This document shows, one piece after another, positions 1 to 11,437 of a DNA stretch of 64,000 nt. How positions within the stretch are numbered: position 1 is the first letter of the stretch; each line of letters opens with the position of its first letter. Source of the stretch: Microcyclospora pomicola (taxonomy: Eukaryota; Ascomycota; Dothideomycetes; Capnodiales); NCBI GenBank assembly GCA_002786065.1, contig NHNY01000008.1:248001-312000 (forward strand), read 5' to 3'. Below the pieces are notes generated by a model that ran no database searches, was not told the DNA's origin, and saw only the letters and a program-made list of their open reading frames with translations. The translations under genes and the position numbers were made by a program.

Positions 1-815
1 ATCGAAGCATCAAATCCACAATCCTCAATGGTTATAACGATTTGCGCGGCCGTAAGCTTTGCAGGGTCGTGTACAAGCACCGCTCTTTCTGCGAGCAGAC
101 TTATGTTAAATTGCATCAGACCTGCTACGTCCTTGAATCCACCTTCTACAGCGGACGTGCAAGCTCCGCATGTCATCCCTTGTATCGCGACTGTGGTGGT
201 CAGGAACTTATTCGAGGCACTCTTCCTATTGCTGGCCTTTGTCTTGGTCGGCGCTGGGTCTGCCGCCTTTGTTTCCAGCACTTCGGCATCAAATCCGGTA
301 TCCTCAATCGTCTCGGCCAATTTCTCGGGACTTATCAGGCCGGTATCGTGCTCAATGACAGCTCTTTCCGACAATAACGATATGCTGAAGCTCTTGATCC
401 CAGCCACATCCTTGAAAGCGCCCTCTACCGCGGATGTGCATGCACCACAAGTCATGCCTCCAACATGCAGTGTTGTCGTTGATATGCCACTGTCCAGAAT
501 AAGAAGACCATTGTCATCTCCGTCCTCCTCTTCGTTCACATCGAAGATCGCGGTACCCGGCGCATCCGAGTGTAAGACTGTCGCATCAAATCCGCGATCC
601 TCAATCATGTCCTGGATCTGTCTGGCGCTGATCTTCTCCGCATCGTGCACTATCACCGCGCGATCCATGACCAGGCTGACTGAAACGCTCCCCACTCCGT
701 CCACATCGTGAAAGGCTGCTTCCACGGATGACGTGCAGGAGCCGCATGTCATCCCTTCAACCTTGAGAGTCGTGGTAGTCATATGGGCGCCCAGCGCGCT
801 CGCAGCGGAATCCAT
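1..815 (-). CDS. ccc2: Cu(+)-transporting P1B-type ATPase, N-terminal part (runs off the window)
   Basis: Reading the minus strand from an ATG at 815 gives an open frame to base 1 with three successive heavy-metal-associated (HMA) domains. Their copper-binding loops read GMTCGSC, GMTCGAC and GMTCGAC, and each domain ends in an IEDxGFDA-type strand. The linker between domains 1 and 2 is acidic and the linker between 2 and 3 is basic. In this family the HMA domains receive Cu(I) from an Atx1-type chaperone and pass it to the membrane pump, which loads secretory cuproenzymes in the late Golgi. The membrane and ATP-binding parts lie outside the window, so CCC2/ATP7 identity rests on the HMA array alone. 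A stand-alone chaperone is unlikely with three domains in tandem. Confidence 0.9.
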   Translation of the reverse strand, partial: MDSAASALGAHMTTTTLKVEGMTCGSCTSSVEAAFHDVDGVGSVSVSLVMDRAVIVHDAEKISARQIQDMIEDRGFDATVLHSDAPGTAIFDVNEEEDGDDNGLLILDSGISTTTLHVGGMTCGACTSAVEGAFKDVAGIKSFSISLLSERAVIEHDTGLISPEKLAETIEDTGFDAEVLETKAADPAPTKTKASNRKSASNKFLTTTVAIQGMTCGACTSAVEGGFKDVAGLMQFNISLLAERAVLVHDPAKLTAAQIVITIEDCGFDAS

Positions 816-1504
816 GATGTGCTCGACTGCAGCTCACAGCTCAAGGTCCAGTGTATTAGATGTCTATTGGTATGCTAGAGGTCGGCGATGCCGTTGCAGT
901 GTAGATCCATAAAGAATGTCTGTGGCCGTACCCGATGTTGCACACCCTCACAATCAGGTCGTCAGTCGTACATGGCGTTTTCCTTGTCCAAGCAATAATC
1001 GTGAGACGTCCAGAAACACAGGTCGTGTGGTTGTGTTGGTGAAACGGAAGTTTGGGAGATTATTAGAACGGGGTATTTCTGGCTAAGGGTCGAAGGTGAC
1101 GGGACGAACGCGTGGTTCGGTACGTGTAAGCCCAGCCGCACTCTCGGATCAGGAAGAATGATGCCGGTGTTCCATTAATAATACAAGCTAGACCCTTTCG
1201 CTGTCTATCACATGCATGCATGTATGGAACGCCATCTCATCTCACTTCCCGATATACCAGATACATATGAGAGATGTTGTAATCGAGAAGGTATGATGAG
1301 TCCCCTCATGTGCCAAAATACCCAGATACGTATGCCATGTGCTGTCGGGAATCATTTTTGGGCCATGGCGCTAGCTTCCGTTAACTTCATCAACGGGTGT
1401 TTGTAAAGAATTCCCCGATTATCTCGAAGAGTAAGTTGAGCATATTGATTCCGGGATTCTCACTCTACGGTCAGATCATGGCATCAGAGCACAAGCCATA
1501 CTGT
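816..1504. other. Gene-free interval, promoter side of the Cu-ATPase
   Basis: No open frame here has recognisable homology or splice structure. The interval holds the upstream region of the minus-strand ATPase gene and the downstream side of the TBP-like sequence. I see no repeat or element. Confidence 0.6.
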
Positions 1505-2196
1505 TTAGAGAATCCTCTCAACGTCCAGCGCCTCATTCGCGTCAAGCAGCACGATCTTACCTTTTGCGGACATTAGGATTGTGACCTTCAGCGATTGAGG
1601 GAGATTACCAAGCCCGGGCATATTTCTGGCTCATAATGCGTGTAGCTGCACATTCGCAATGCGATCCCTTCCAGGCATACTGGAAACATGAAGTTGGCAT
1701 TTGCAACGATGTTTTGCACCACGAAGTCAGATATGTCTGGTGTTGAGTCTAGTTTTATGATTATGCGTGCAAGCTTGCCCTGTACAAGCCGGGCATTATC
1801 GATGCTTCGTGCTCTCACGATACGAGCCTTATCAGAGGTGAGGAGCAGATTGGTGGCCTTGGACCCGCAGATACCTACCACGGCGGCAGGGAAGCGTCTG
1901 GGACGGTAGGCGATGTTGCGCGCGTGCTGCGCGAGACAATGCAGCTCGACTCTGCAACCAAGGTTGACGCCGCAGACAATTTTGGCAATTTTAGGGTCTG
2001 AACCCGTGAACGGAAGATCAAGGTTGAACCAGGTCAGGCCTTCATCATTGTTCAGGTGCTCGCAGACCGTCCGAATGTCCGGCATTGTCGCTCCTGCTTT
2101 TCGAACGTAAACACCCGTCTGCTGGGCATGGTTGTGGTCCCGTGAAAGTTGCTGTCGAGACATAATGCAGCTGCCCAGCAAAGCAATGGCAAACAT
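1505..2196 (-). pseudogene. Diverged TATA-binding-protein-like gene, probably decayed
   Basis: The minus-strand frame from 2196 to 1588 aligns by eye with both repeats of the TBP core: VNLGC, HARN, a Y-x-P-R-RF segment, the LARIIIKL helix, QNIV and a YEPEICPGLV segment. The frame stops at 1588, but the missing end of repeat 2 (KVTILMSAKGKIVLL) continues in another frame to a stop at 1505, so one frameshift splits the gene. Three of the four phenylalanines that TBP inserts into the TATA minor groove are replaced (Leu119, Cys193, and Ser in the shifted part); only Phe102 is kept. The start is uncertain: ATG at 2196, or at 2085 for a shorter product. I read it as a decayed or neofunctionalised second TBP copy, since the bona fide TBP must be conserved elsewhere. 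Confidence 0.75.
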
Positions 2197-2828
2197 TCAA
2201 CATTCCACGGTGCAACTACAGATACTTCTATGCCTTACCATGATGCATGAACACTAGCACAAGTCCTTTCTCGGGCACGTATGAGACCCTCTCGAGGATG
2301 AACTCATGCTTCGCTAGACGTGAATAGATCTAGAACTCGCAGCAGACATGCCAGAGACTTCAACTTCATTCAGGCATCGTATAGTAAAGATTCGGAGCTG
2401 GGACCTTGCGTACGTGTCCGAACAGGATCTGAGGTCCGCGTGGCTCTGGGTCCAGTATAATCATGAGGATTGACACCCTTGTGGCTGGTGGCGTTCCTTG
2501 GTGCTTTCTTGCTGATGTTTCTCAAGGCCAAGCTCATGAGCCCACAGCGCTGTTTTGGGGTCAAGCATAGTACAGCAGTATGGCAGCACGATTGTCTCGC
2601 CTGTCTCATGTTGTCGTGAGCTGGAGGAGAAATGGCACCGTGGTACAAGTGAAGTCAGCCGCATCATGACATGGTCCAAGCTTTCACCTATGCTTGGAAT
2701 TCAGATTCCCGGCTATTGCTTCGACGAACATATTCAGGTAGATCCATCAGCTCAACGGACACATACAATCGTCCTCGATCGCAAGACCCTCATCGCACAC
2801 TCTAGCATAAACCTCGACATCACCGACA
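2197..2828. other. Intergenic interval upstream of TIM10
   Basis: No supported gene. It contains the divergent upstream regions of the TBP-like sequence and of TIM10. The small open frames on both strands overlap one another and show no family signature. Confidence 0.5.
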
Positions 2829-3230
2829 ATGTCTTTCCTCTTCGGCGGCGGCTCGCGCCCCCAACCCTCTTCAGCGGAGAAGATCGCAGCAGCCGAAGCA
2901 GAGATCGAGATGGTCTCCAACATGTTCAACCAGTTGCGTCTCACTCCCCCTTACATGAGCTTGCCTTCCATCAAGCTATCCTGCCATACACATCCGCGTA
3001 GAACCTTCCGCGCTAACGTACATTGTCAACCCTGCAGATTAGTCGACACATGCACGCGCAAGTGCATCCCCAACCAGTACCGCGAGGCGGATCTCAACAA
3101 GGGCGAGAGCGTGTGCTTAGACCGCTGTGTGAGCAAGTTCTTCGAGGTCAACGTCAAGGTGTCGGAGAAGATGCAGGGGGAGGCGGCGCAGAGACAGGGT
3201 GGGGGTGGAGGTGGCATGTTCGGATCGTGA
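2829..3230 (+). CDS. TIM10: Tim10, small translocase of the mitochondrial intermembrane space
   Basis: The two exons are 2829-2932 and 3038-3230, giving 98 aa. The protein carries the twin CX3C signature (C40-TRK-C44 and C61-LDR-C65) that forms two disulphides, with amphipathic helices on either side and a Gly-rich tail ending GGMFGS. Tim10 pairs with Tim9 as a hexameric chaperone that escorts hydrophobic carrier precursors across the intermembrane space. The intron (2933-3037, GTTGCG to GCAG, branch GCTAAC near 3012) is 105 bases and stop-free, so unspliced RNA would still be open but would insert 35 residues just before the first Cys pair. The spliced join [12 protein letters not shown] matches the family and supports splicing. 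Confidence 0.95.
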   Translation: MSFLFGGGSRPQPSSAEKIAAAEAEIEMVSNMFNQLRLTPPYMSLPSIKLSCHTHPRRTFRANVHCQPCRLVDTCTRKCIPNQYREADLNKGESVCLDRCVSKFFEVNVKVSEKMQGEAAQRQGGGGGGMFGS

Positions 3231-3666
3231 GTGAGAGAAGAATGAGAGCAGACTGAGACGGTTGGTCGGTGGATTGGTGGGGGGAAGAGAGGAGACGTCG
3301 AGATGGATGCGCTTAGGAGGTGAGATGGGCAGGGATGCTGAGATGCATACCGGCCATACTTCACGTGCCTAAGGGGTAACATGGCGATGGGCCGCCATGT
3401 CCTTCCAGCTCAAGCATGTTCATGTAGGCTTGTGGATGCACGCTGCGAGGGCAGAGGGCTGCATTGAATCTTCACATCTTGTCGTTATAAGGAGATGGGG
3501 ACTGCAGTGTGTACAAGTATATCATCATTTCAACGAATATGTTGCGCGGCAGACTACGGTTCAATTCGAAAATGGCTTGTATCTGAGCTCGAGTGCCTTA
3601 CTCCTTATGCATTCCAGTCATAACGCTAATATCCCAAGTAAACTCCAGGCCCATGCTAACTAGCGT
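3231..3666. other. Convergent 3' interval between TIM10 and noxB
   Basis: The two genes point at each other here. The sequence contains only short unsupported frames and presumably both 3' untranslated regions. Confidence 0.5.
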
Positions 3667-5394
3667 TCAAAAATGCTCCTTCCAGAATTTGAACTGGACG
3701 TCTCGCACCGTAGCTTCTCTGCAAGCCTTCCGGATATCTCGCGCGGCCATATTGGGTCCACAGAAGTAGACGCCGACGCTCGTCTTGTTGCGTCCACTCT
3801 TCAAGCCCGGCATGTAACCCTCATTCCGGATACCGTCCCGCATTCCTACCAACAGTTTCTGGAAGTCTGGACGGCCAAAGTTCGTCCGCGAGCTCAGTTC
3901 CGTCAGGGGATCTTTGTCGGTGCCGACGGAGTTCAAGACAATGTTTTGGGCAGTGTCGGCATCCATGCGTTGTGTGAGGTAGGTGTGAATACGCAGGAAT
4001 TCGTGGTTAGAACCTGGGCCGGTCATGGATAAGGACTGTTCCTCTAGCGAGCTGAGCAATGCCTGGAACCACTCGAAGCTGCTCGTGTCTTTGCACACCC
4101 AGATGAACTCCACACGGCGTAATCGCTTGGGAGGATTTGGGCTGAGCCGCATATGCCAGATGTTCTTCAAAATGGCGGCCCATGGCGTCACGCCGATACC
4201 GGTTCCTACCAGAACAGCTACATCGTTCTCAAACACGTCCTCGGCTGGGGCACCGTACGGACCATCAATACGGATCCGCGGCATCTCTTGGCCGTTCTGT
4301 AGCGCAACTTCGTACATGCCCATGGGATCCAGTTCCTCGTAGAGCTTTTGTTGCTCACGACCAGCGCCCAAAGCAGAGGCCAGCGAGCGAGTAAAATCGC
4401 CTACCTGACGGACATGGACGGAGATGTAAGGGTCAAACGGGCAAGAAGTGATCGTGAATGGATGCCACTGGTGCTGGGACACCGAGGGGAGGTTGAGGAA
4501 CAGCCACTGTCCAGCTTTGTAGTGCATGGAGGGCTTGCGGAATTGGATTTCGACCGCATCTGCAGAACACGTGTTAGTCTAGTTTCCGTTATTCATCTGA
4601 TTCCGTGAACTACCATATGGATGTCGAACGACTTTGACAATCTCCGTTGATCGTCTTGATCGTATCTCACGATACAGTCGTTCCGCCAGATAAATGGCTC
4701 CACCAACCAGTTCCCATCGCCAACCTTCATAGCCGATGCAACTATTCCAGAACAACTTCCCAGCAAATGGCGAGTACGGCTTTACTGTGTCTCTGACAAA
4801 GCATCCTGTCGCATGCGTGTACATTGCGAGCAAGAACGGTATGAACAGGTGATGCGTATACCAGAAAGTCTCGTAGCTTTGTTGGCGGATCTTCGCGTGG
4901 GCCGTGGTGTATATCAGCAGCATACACAGCAGCATGATATGACCTGTGATCCCGCCAGCCTGGGTATAGTGGATCTGTACCGCTGCCTCCTTCCGGACCT
5001 GGCTTCGTTCGACGTTGAAGAAGTTGACATAATGGGCGCAGGTATGCACAGTGGTCCACAGGAGCAAGCTATATGCCACCTGACGATGAAACCATTGACT
5101 CTCGTCTAGGGGAAGCCACCGTATCTTAGGTCGGACCACGCGGAGAATGTTGCGGCACATTGGCAATAGAATGAGCAGAACGTCAACGCTGAGCACAAGA
5201 CCGGCGCCTCGCGAGAGCCATACAGAAAATGTGAGGCTGTTCAGAGCAGCGAGCCGAGAGTCGGAAGCTTGCTTGTACCAGCCGTAGGCGAAGAGGAAAA
5301 TATGAAAGCCATGGAAAAGTCCATAGAATAGCAGTTTGCGCCAGGCGAGTTGCGCGGCTACCCAAGAGCGCTGCGGCGGTCGATTGACAGCCAT
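3667..5394 (-). CDS. noxB: NADPH oxidase B (gp91phox homologue)
   Basis: Exon 1 is 5394-4614 and exon 2 is 4559-3667. The intron is 54 bases (GTAGTT to CTGCAG, branch GACTAAC). The product is about 557 aa. The N-terminal half is a ferric-reductase-like six-helix domain with the haem-ligand histidines in HRQVAYS, VHTCAHYVNFFN, WYTHHLF and YTHATGCF. The C-terminal half has the FAD motif HPFTITS, the nucleotide motif GTGIGVTPW, CGPN and the terminal FKFWKEHF. It moves electrons from cytosolic NADPH to O2 and makes superoxide, which in fungi controls polarised growth and infection structures. The insert after YTHATGCFVRD (PYSPFAGKLFW, then IGYEGWRWE) fits NoxB rather than NoxA. The ATG at 5394 is the first true ATG in frame; a further 5' exon is possible. 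Confidence 0.93.
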
Positions 5395-6867
5395 TCTCAC
5401 GCTGTGTCGAGGATTGATGAATGTTTGCGATTGTCTCAAGTAGCAGCTGATTGCATGGTGCGCTCCTGTCTACGAGAGTCGTGGCATGTTGGCCTCGGTC
5501 AAGGCGTCGCCAAGAGAAAGAGCCTGAGATCTCGCTCAATTATGGTGAGAAGGAGTGCAAGACTGGTTCTTCTCGATGGTACTCGATCTCGGCGAGCAGA
5601 TGCGGCAGTGCTTCAGTGATCTCAGGAAGCAGGTCGACGTGTTGCAGCGGCAATAGTGGTATGCAGTAGGAATGAGATCAGATCGTAAGGATAAGATTAG
5701 AAACATGAAATAAGACAGACTACCAACAAAGTCACGAGTATCGCATGGCCCCAACTCACTTGAGATCTCGACTGCACGGCAAGGCACCCGGGCTTCCCGA
5801 GCAGCGGCAGACGATACAATAGAACCCTATCCCGGCGGCAACGAGCATTGCATTTGGTACGGGCAAGCACTCGAGCAGGCGGGTTTGCGACACAACTTGC
5901 CAAGCGTCCACCCAGATGTGTTGCTGAGCTCACGAACGTGCAGCTGATGCAGGGTTCGGGCGGAGCGATCCATCGCTGTGCCGTCGGCGGTCCACTGGCG
6001 TGATGACCCCACTCATGCAGCAAGCACACTCACTTAACCGCCCGCGCTAGTAGACTTGGCGTTGGGTCAGCGTATCATTGGCCGTCTGTCCTATGTCCGA
6101 CGATTGCTGGAAAAGCGACCGCCAATGCACTACAGTATTTGCGCCCGCCGGTGGATGCTCGCCATCTGACACTAGATGATGTCTCGCTGCTCGCTTCCAT
6201 ACGTCTTATCTAGCTGTGGTCAACATTTGGAATGTCCGTCTCGCTTACGACGTGGACAAGCAGGCTCATCTGGGTGGTCAAATGCTTGGGCGCACGAACC
6301 GGCGTTCTGTAGCATGCTGCATGCAGTCAGACCGACAAGCACAAACAAGGGCACGATCAACTAGGGATCCCAGTTAGGGAAGTGGTCCGATGCATGTGCC
6401 GGGCATAATCCCCGCACCGCCCTCGAAACGTCGAGCACGTCCTGTATGCGGCCTCATTCGTTGCTCTCCAGGCGCTTACGGCTCTCCATGCAGCCAAAGC
6501 AAGCCAACATGCCGTGCACGCCGTGGAATGTAGACGGGCACAGGGAGAGCATGATCGTCCCGTCATCCTCGATCTTCTACACTCGGCATCGGGGCTTAAG
6601 ATCACGTTGCGCTGCATCCCCAAGTCTCCAGCTGTCTGGCTCACCCGTCCTCTTCCATACTCTATTCTCCTCCCAGAATAGCCATCTCTCATAGCTACAT
6701 ATCGATTCTCAGCCACGTGGGTTTTCGCTCTTCAGTCTCGTGCTGCTCTCAGAGTATTTCCTCGACAACATCGATACCGACCATGAATTGTCGTGCACGG
6801 TAGCATATGACGCCGCTGCCTTTGCTAAACTAATCCAATCCCAAGACCAGAGCGACCTGAAAGGGCT
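5395..6867. other. Long divergent intergenic interval
   Basis: This is upstream of noxB on the minus strand and of the membrane-protein gene on the plus strand. I found no coding signature, repeat or RNA gene in it. Confidence 0.5.
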
Positions 6868-7443
6868 ATGGGGAAACTGATCAAGAATCACTGGGCGCGC
6901 CTCATTGTCCTTACGGCGGCAACATGTAAGCCTTTCTCGTCTTCATGAATAGACAAGACAAGTGCGCACAGGACTGACAAGATCCGCGACCATAGACCAA
7001 GTCGCAGCCTCTCTGGAAGGCTTCTTCTGGCCCAAATTCTTCTTCGATTTCCTCACCAAGAACTTCGACGATGCCGTCAAGCCGTTCCCGACCCTTCAGA
7101 TCATCAACCTCGTCGTGGCGCTCATAAGTCTGGCCTACGAATGGCCGCTCCGATTTGTTGCCGGCACGTCAATACATCGAAGCATGGTTGTACGATTGCT
7201 ATGGCTGCCTTTGGCATCGCTGGTGTCGGTGTTGCTTTACCAAGGCACGAATCCCGCCCTGTACTATTTCATAGCGATCGTGGTGTATTTCTGGGCGTAT
7301 AGCGAAGGAGAGGTGCGTCGCTTTTCCATGGACCCCGCCTGGTGGAATATGTGCTAATCTGCTATGTCAAGGTCATCTGTGCGATACCATGGACACTCCC
7401 GAAGCGAACCGACCGACGAATACACCGACCAGAAAAGGTTTGA
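6868..7443 (+). CDS. Conserved small fungal membrane protein (DUF7727-like)
   Basis: The three exons are 6868-6925, 6996-7312 and 7372-7443, giving 148 aa. The introns are 70 and 59 bases with GT-AG ends; the second has a TGCTAAT branch. The protein starts MGKLIKNHWARLIVLTAATYQ, then GFFWPKFFFDFLTKNFD, and has about four hydrophobic segments, including LVVALISLAYEWPL and ALYYFIAIVVYFWAYSEGE. It ends PWTLPKRTDRR. I recognise the overall pattern as a widely conserved filamentous-fungal family of unknown function. Only membrane insertion is supported by the sequence. The family name is from memory. Confidence 0.85.
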
Positions 7444-8388
7444 CTATACTCGCACCCTCGCGATCTTTTTTGACGATTACAATTCTACGCTTTCACGATG
7501 ATATCCACGAGGTCTGGCATGACCACAAGCAAGGAGCTCGGCGCAAGGCGATGGCAAACATCTTGGGGTTGTTGATTTGGGGGCACTTGGCTGTATGATC
7601 AGTGGTGGGATTCTGTGGCTATATCTAGGAGAGACTCGATCACCAAACCAGACGAGTACTAGAACTCCGAGCACAATGACACTCTCGACATACACTGAAG
7701 CTCCATACCTTACGGCATAGACGTCCATCTTGTGTGTCTCAGTGCGCATGTGTCATCATCATCAACACCACCGAGGTGTACCCAACACAGCATCTTCAGG
7801 TCTGCGGACTGCTTGCAGCAGCGCGACTCCCTTCACCCGTGCAGAACCGCGCAGGAGGGCAGGTGTTCTCAGTCTGAAGTCACGGTGTGTTGAGCAAAGT
7901 GATCCGTAATTGCAGGTGATCGACATGGATACCAGTGGGAGGTATTGGGCAATCTGGCGCTGGCTACGATGAGGATTGGACGAAGTCATATCGCCCTAAG
8001 GTATCTGGGTTTGAGACCGACGAACTATACGTCAGGTCACAGGCGCTTCTTGAGCTATGGTCGACGCCACGACTACCCGAACGAGGAGCGTCATGACTCT
8101 CTCTCTCATCCTCTGAAATGCGGTATTCGCAATCCTGGCGGATTCAGTGATGTTGGTAGTATTGGTAAGAGAGTTCCCGGAAGCAAAGTCCGAGAATCCT
8201 TAGGGAAGTCCAGAGCCGGCTTACCAATTGGGTGTTTCTACGTCATCGGAGATGAAGCCAAAGCGGTCTCATTCCACCTGTACCTTACTAATTATTTATA
8301 ATATGCTTTGCAGCTCGATGCCAAATGCATATATCCCTCCTTCCCACAAACATATACCTTTCACGAATTAACGGTGTCCAAAGACAAC
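7444..8388. other. Intergenic interval upstream of the reductase gene
   Basis: No supported gene. The frame of the downstream gene extends back to 8308 without an ATG consistent with the family start, so this stretch is treated as 5' region. Confidence 0.5.
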
Positions 8389-9393
8389 ATGTCGACAAAG
8401 ATTGAAAAGGGTTCTTTGGTGCTGGTCACCGGCGCCAACGGCTTCATTGGATCGCATTGTGTCGATCAACTACTTGCCGCTGGCTACAATGTTCGTGGTA
8501 CCTCGCGATCTGCCGACAAGGTGAAATGGCTCTCCGAATATGCCGAGAAGAAGTATGGAAAAGGTCGCTTTGAGGCTGCATCAGTTCCGGACATGATCAA
8601 GGACGGTGCATTCGACGAAGCCGTGAAGGGCGTTGCCGGTGTCTTGCACGTTGCTTCGATCATGACTTTCAGCGACAAGGTAGATGAGGTCGTCCCGCCG
8701 ACAGTGAAGGGTGTGCTCGAAGCTTTCAAATCGGCGTTGAAAGAGCCGAGCATTAAATCGTTCGTGTACACTTCATCTTCCGCAGCTGCCTTGTTCCCGG
8801 AACCGAACAAGAAGATCATCGTCACCACCGACTCGTGGGACGATTACGCCGTGGATGAGGCGAACAACAATCCAAAGGTTGACGCTTATACTGTCTACTC
8901 GGCCAGCAAGACCGAAGGCGAAAGAGCACTTTGGAAGGCGGTGAAGAGTGACAAACCAAACTTTCTAGTCACTGCTGTCCTTCCCAATGCCAACTTCGGA
9001 CCAATCCTCCAGCCTGGCGCTGAATTGAGTTCCAGCACAGGTTCCTGGGTGCCCCAGATGCTCAAAGGCGATCGATCAATCCTTGGGTTTCCCCCACAAT
9101 GGTTCGTCAATGTCGCGGATACCGCTCGTCTCCACGTCATCGGCCTCACCGACCCTGAGGCCAATGGAAAGCGACTGTTTGCATTTGCGGAACCATATAC
9201 CTTCCAGAGAATGGCCGATATCCTGAAAAAGCAGAACCCCAACTTGTCCATCATGGAAGACATTCCAGATAATGGTGAGGACTTGAGCGAGGTCCCCAAC
9301 CAGGAGGCTGAAGCTTTCTTGAAGAAGTGGTACCAGAAGGGCTTCACCAACCTTGAAGACAGCGTGAAGGAGAACTCGAAAGGCCTGGTGTAA
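8389..9393 (+). CDS. Extended-SDR NADPH-dependent reductase (Gre2/dihydroflavonol-reductase type)
   Basis: Single exon, 334 aa. The ATG at 8389 was chosen because it puts the Rossmann motif TGANGFIGSH at residues 14-23, normal for the family. The active-site Ser strand is VYTSSS (126-131) and the catalytic pair is YSASK (Tyr170, Lys174). The substrate region holds LPNANFGP, which resembles Gre2-like methylglyoxal/aldehyde reductases and dihydroflavonol-4-reductases. It should reduce an aldehyde or ketone with NADPH in the cytosol. The exact substrate cannot be read from the sequence. No biosynthetic cluster partner is adjacent. Confidence 0.9.
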   Translation: MSTKIEKGSLVLVTGANGFIGSHCVDQLLAAGYNVRGTSRSADKVKWLSEYAEKKYGKGRFEAASVPDMIKDGAFDEAVKGVAGVLHVASIMTFSDKVDEVVPPTVKGVLEAFKSALKEPSIKSFVYTSSSAAALFPEPNKKIIVTTDSWDDYAVDEANNNPKVDAYTVYSASKTEGERALWKAVKSDKPNFLVTAVLPNANFGPILQPGAELSSSTGSWVPQMLKGDRSILGFPPQWFVNVADTARLHVIGLTDPEANGKRLFAFAEPYTFQRMADILKKQNPNLSIMEDIPDNGEDLSEVPNQEAEAFLKKWYQKGFTNLEDSVKENSKGLV

Positions 9394-9865
9394 AGTGCAT
9401 CGTAAATGCGGGCGCATGAGGCTATGAGGTTATGATGGAAACATTTCGGATACAATAGGATACTTGAGCCATAATAGATTGGCTCGTTGTTATGAGAAGC
9501 GCCTTGTCCACGCTCACATGGTTTCACTGGCGATCATCCATACACGTGGACGTGAGACTGTTAACTTCTCTTCTGCATTGAATTACCACATTGACCTTTA
9601 GGAATTAATGATGAGTAGAGAACATCACTGTGGTTCATTTCCTATCTCACATGGGCGATAAGTCCTCACTGCGTGTATGTCCCATCATTCGAGTGAAACA
9701 TACCTTACAACAACTTAGCGGATTCGAGCTGTGGGCTTCAGCTCAGAAGCCATCGCCGACCACTTCCTAGATGAAGGCTGGAGCTCCGCCGAAATCCCTG
9801 TCATATTCTGAACCAGGCTGTGTCGTGCACGTTGCTTTCGTGAGGCTGTTAGTATAAGCAGCTCC
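9394..9865. other. Intergenic interval
   Basis: Between the reductase stop and the dsRBD-like gene start. Nothing recognisable. Confidence 0.5.
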
Positions 9866-11200
9866 ATGGACCAGCTTCTCAGATCGCTGGTGGTGCCCGA
9901 CCGAAACGGCGAATTGATTTCAGCACACGACTATATACGTAAACCATATACTGCTGCTGATGATACATCATCGACATCATCGAATGTGATGAGCCAACAC
10001 GACGTACAGACGGCAGTCGCACCAGCTTCTGCCGTGCCATTTGATCCCAGAAGACAAACAAACACATGCGGATACGACCTCGGCGACGAAGCTCCAGCCT
10101 TGCAATCCATCGAGGACTGGGAAAAAGAGCATCCATACGATGGCCCAAAGCCCCACGTCGCGCCTCTCTCTGCAAAGTCCAGCAATCCTCTGATCGTAGT
10201 GCGTTTCCACGAGCTATGTACGAAGGTCGGATTGCGGCCGACGTTTGATCTGGTGGAAACCTCGCTGTCGCGGTTCAGTGGGAAGGTGGTGTTTGGCGAC
10301 CATGTCGTCGAGTTGACGGGCCCCTTCGCGTCGAAGAAGGAAGCCAAGGAGCAGGTGTGCAACGCGGCCTTGCCGCTTTTGGAGGAGATAGAGAAGGCGA
10401 GCGATTCGAAGAAGAGGAAGAATGCTGAGATCGTGCAGGCAGGCCCCCCGCGCAAGTTCAGTAAGGATGAACTGGGCGCGGAGGACTGGGTGAGCATTCT
10501 GATGCGTGAGTATGCCTGCTCGACAATCGTTTGTCATCGGAGTAGCTGGCCTTGGTATGTTCGAGGTTGTCATGCTTACTGACATGGCACAGAATATACT
10601 CAGAAGCAGAAGATACCTTTTCCCGAGTACGAGGAGCACCAGACGGAGAACACGCCCTTCTACTTTTCATGCGCAGTCCGTTTCGAGGGTTGCCCTACAG
10701 AGCCCCTTGGTGCATTTGACGACTTCTACCCCAACAAGAAGGATGCCAAGAAAGCAGCCGCTCTGCAGGCCGTCCTCTGGCTCCGTAGTCAAGGTAGCCT
10801 GGATGGACCTTCACAAGTTGTGCCCATCAAGCGGCAGAAAACGGAAGACGCTCCCACGTCGGCTGGAGCATCGCAGCCTGGCTCAGTCGCCAACTCACAG
10901 AGCGCGTCAAGCGTTGCATCAGACGTCACAAGAGAAATTTCCTTACCACAGCAAGTCAACGAGATGGCCGCCTCGCTCGGCTTAATTCAACCGCAATACG
11001 AAGTGCAGACGGTTGACGCCAGCCTGGATTCGCTGATCAACATGACGGTCAAGTTCCACGAGCGCGACATTGCGTTAGACCCTAGACTGGCACGCAAGAT
11101 TGAGATCAGGAACGTGTACGGGAAGAAGAAGGCGAAGGAAGCTTGCGGTCGAGACGTGCTACGTTTGCTGGACGAGATCAAGCGAAGTAGGATGGCGTGA
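9866..11200 (+). CDS. Protein with three dsRNA-binding-domain-like segments
   Basis: The two exons are 9866-10505 and 10593-11200, giving 415 aa. The 87-base intron runs GTGAGT to CACAG with a CTTACTGAC branch. Three segments follow the dsRBD pattern, in which a family N-helix and three strands lead into a K-K-x-A-K-x-x-A helix. The first is around residues 105-175 (HELCTKVGLRPTFDLVE to SKKEAKEQVCNAAL). The second begins after the intron (EYTQKQKIPFPEYEE to NKKDAKKAAALQAVLWL). The third is at the C-terminus (VNEMAASLGLIQPQYEV to YGKKKAKEACGRDVLRLL). There is no RNase III or deaminase domain, so a stand-alone RNA-binding role is likely. The RNA target is unknown. Confidence 0.75.
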
Positions 11201-11437
11201 GGCGACGTTGTGGCTTACAAGGGGAAACAAAATATTGAGGTACGATCATCGTTGCCTAAGAAGGCTCACGAGTAATGCTGAGATTCATGTAATAATGACA
11301 TTAAAAGTGAATGTGTCACCGCCGCGTCCATCATCAAAACTACTTCTCGTAAAGTATCTTCGGTTTTTGCTGTCCAGATAATGTTCTAGCCAGGATAAGG
11401 GCATGGTCTTCAGGCGGCCATGATCACATACAACTGA

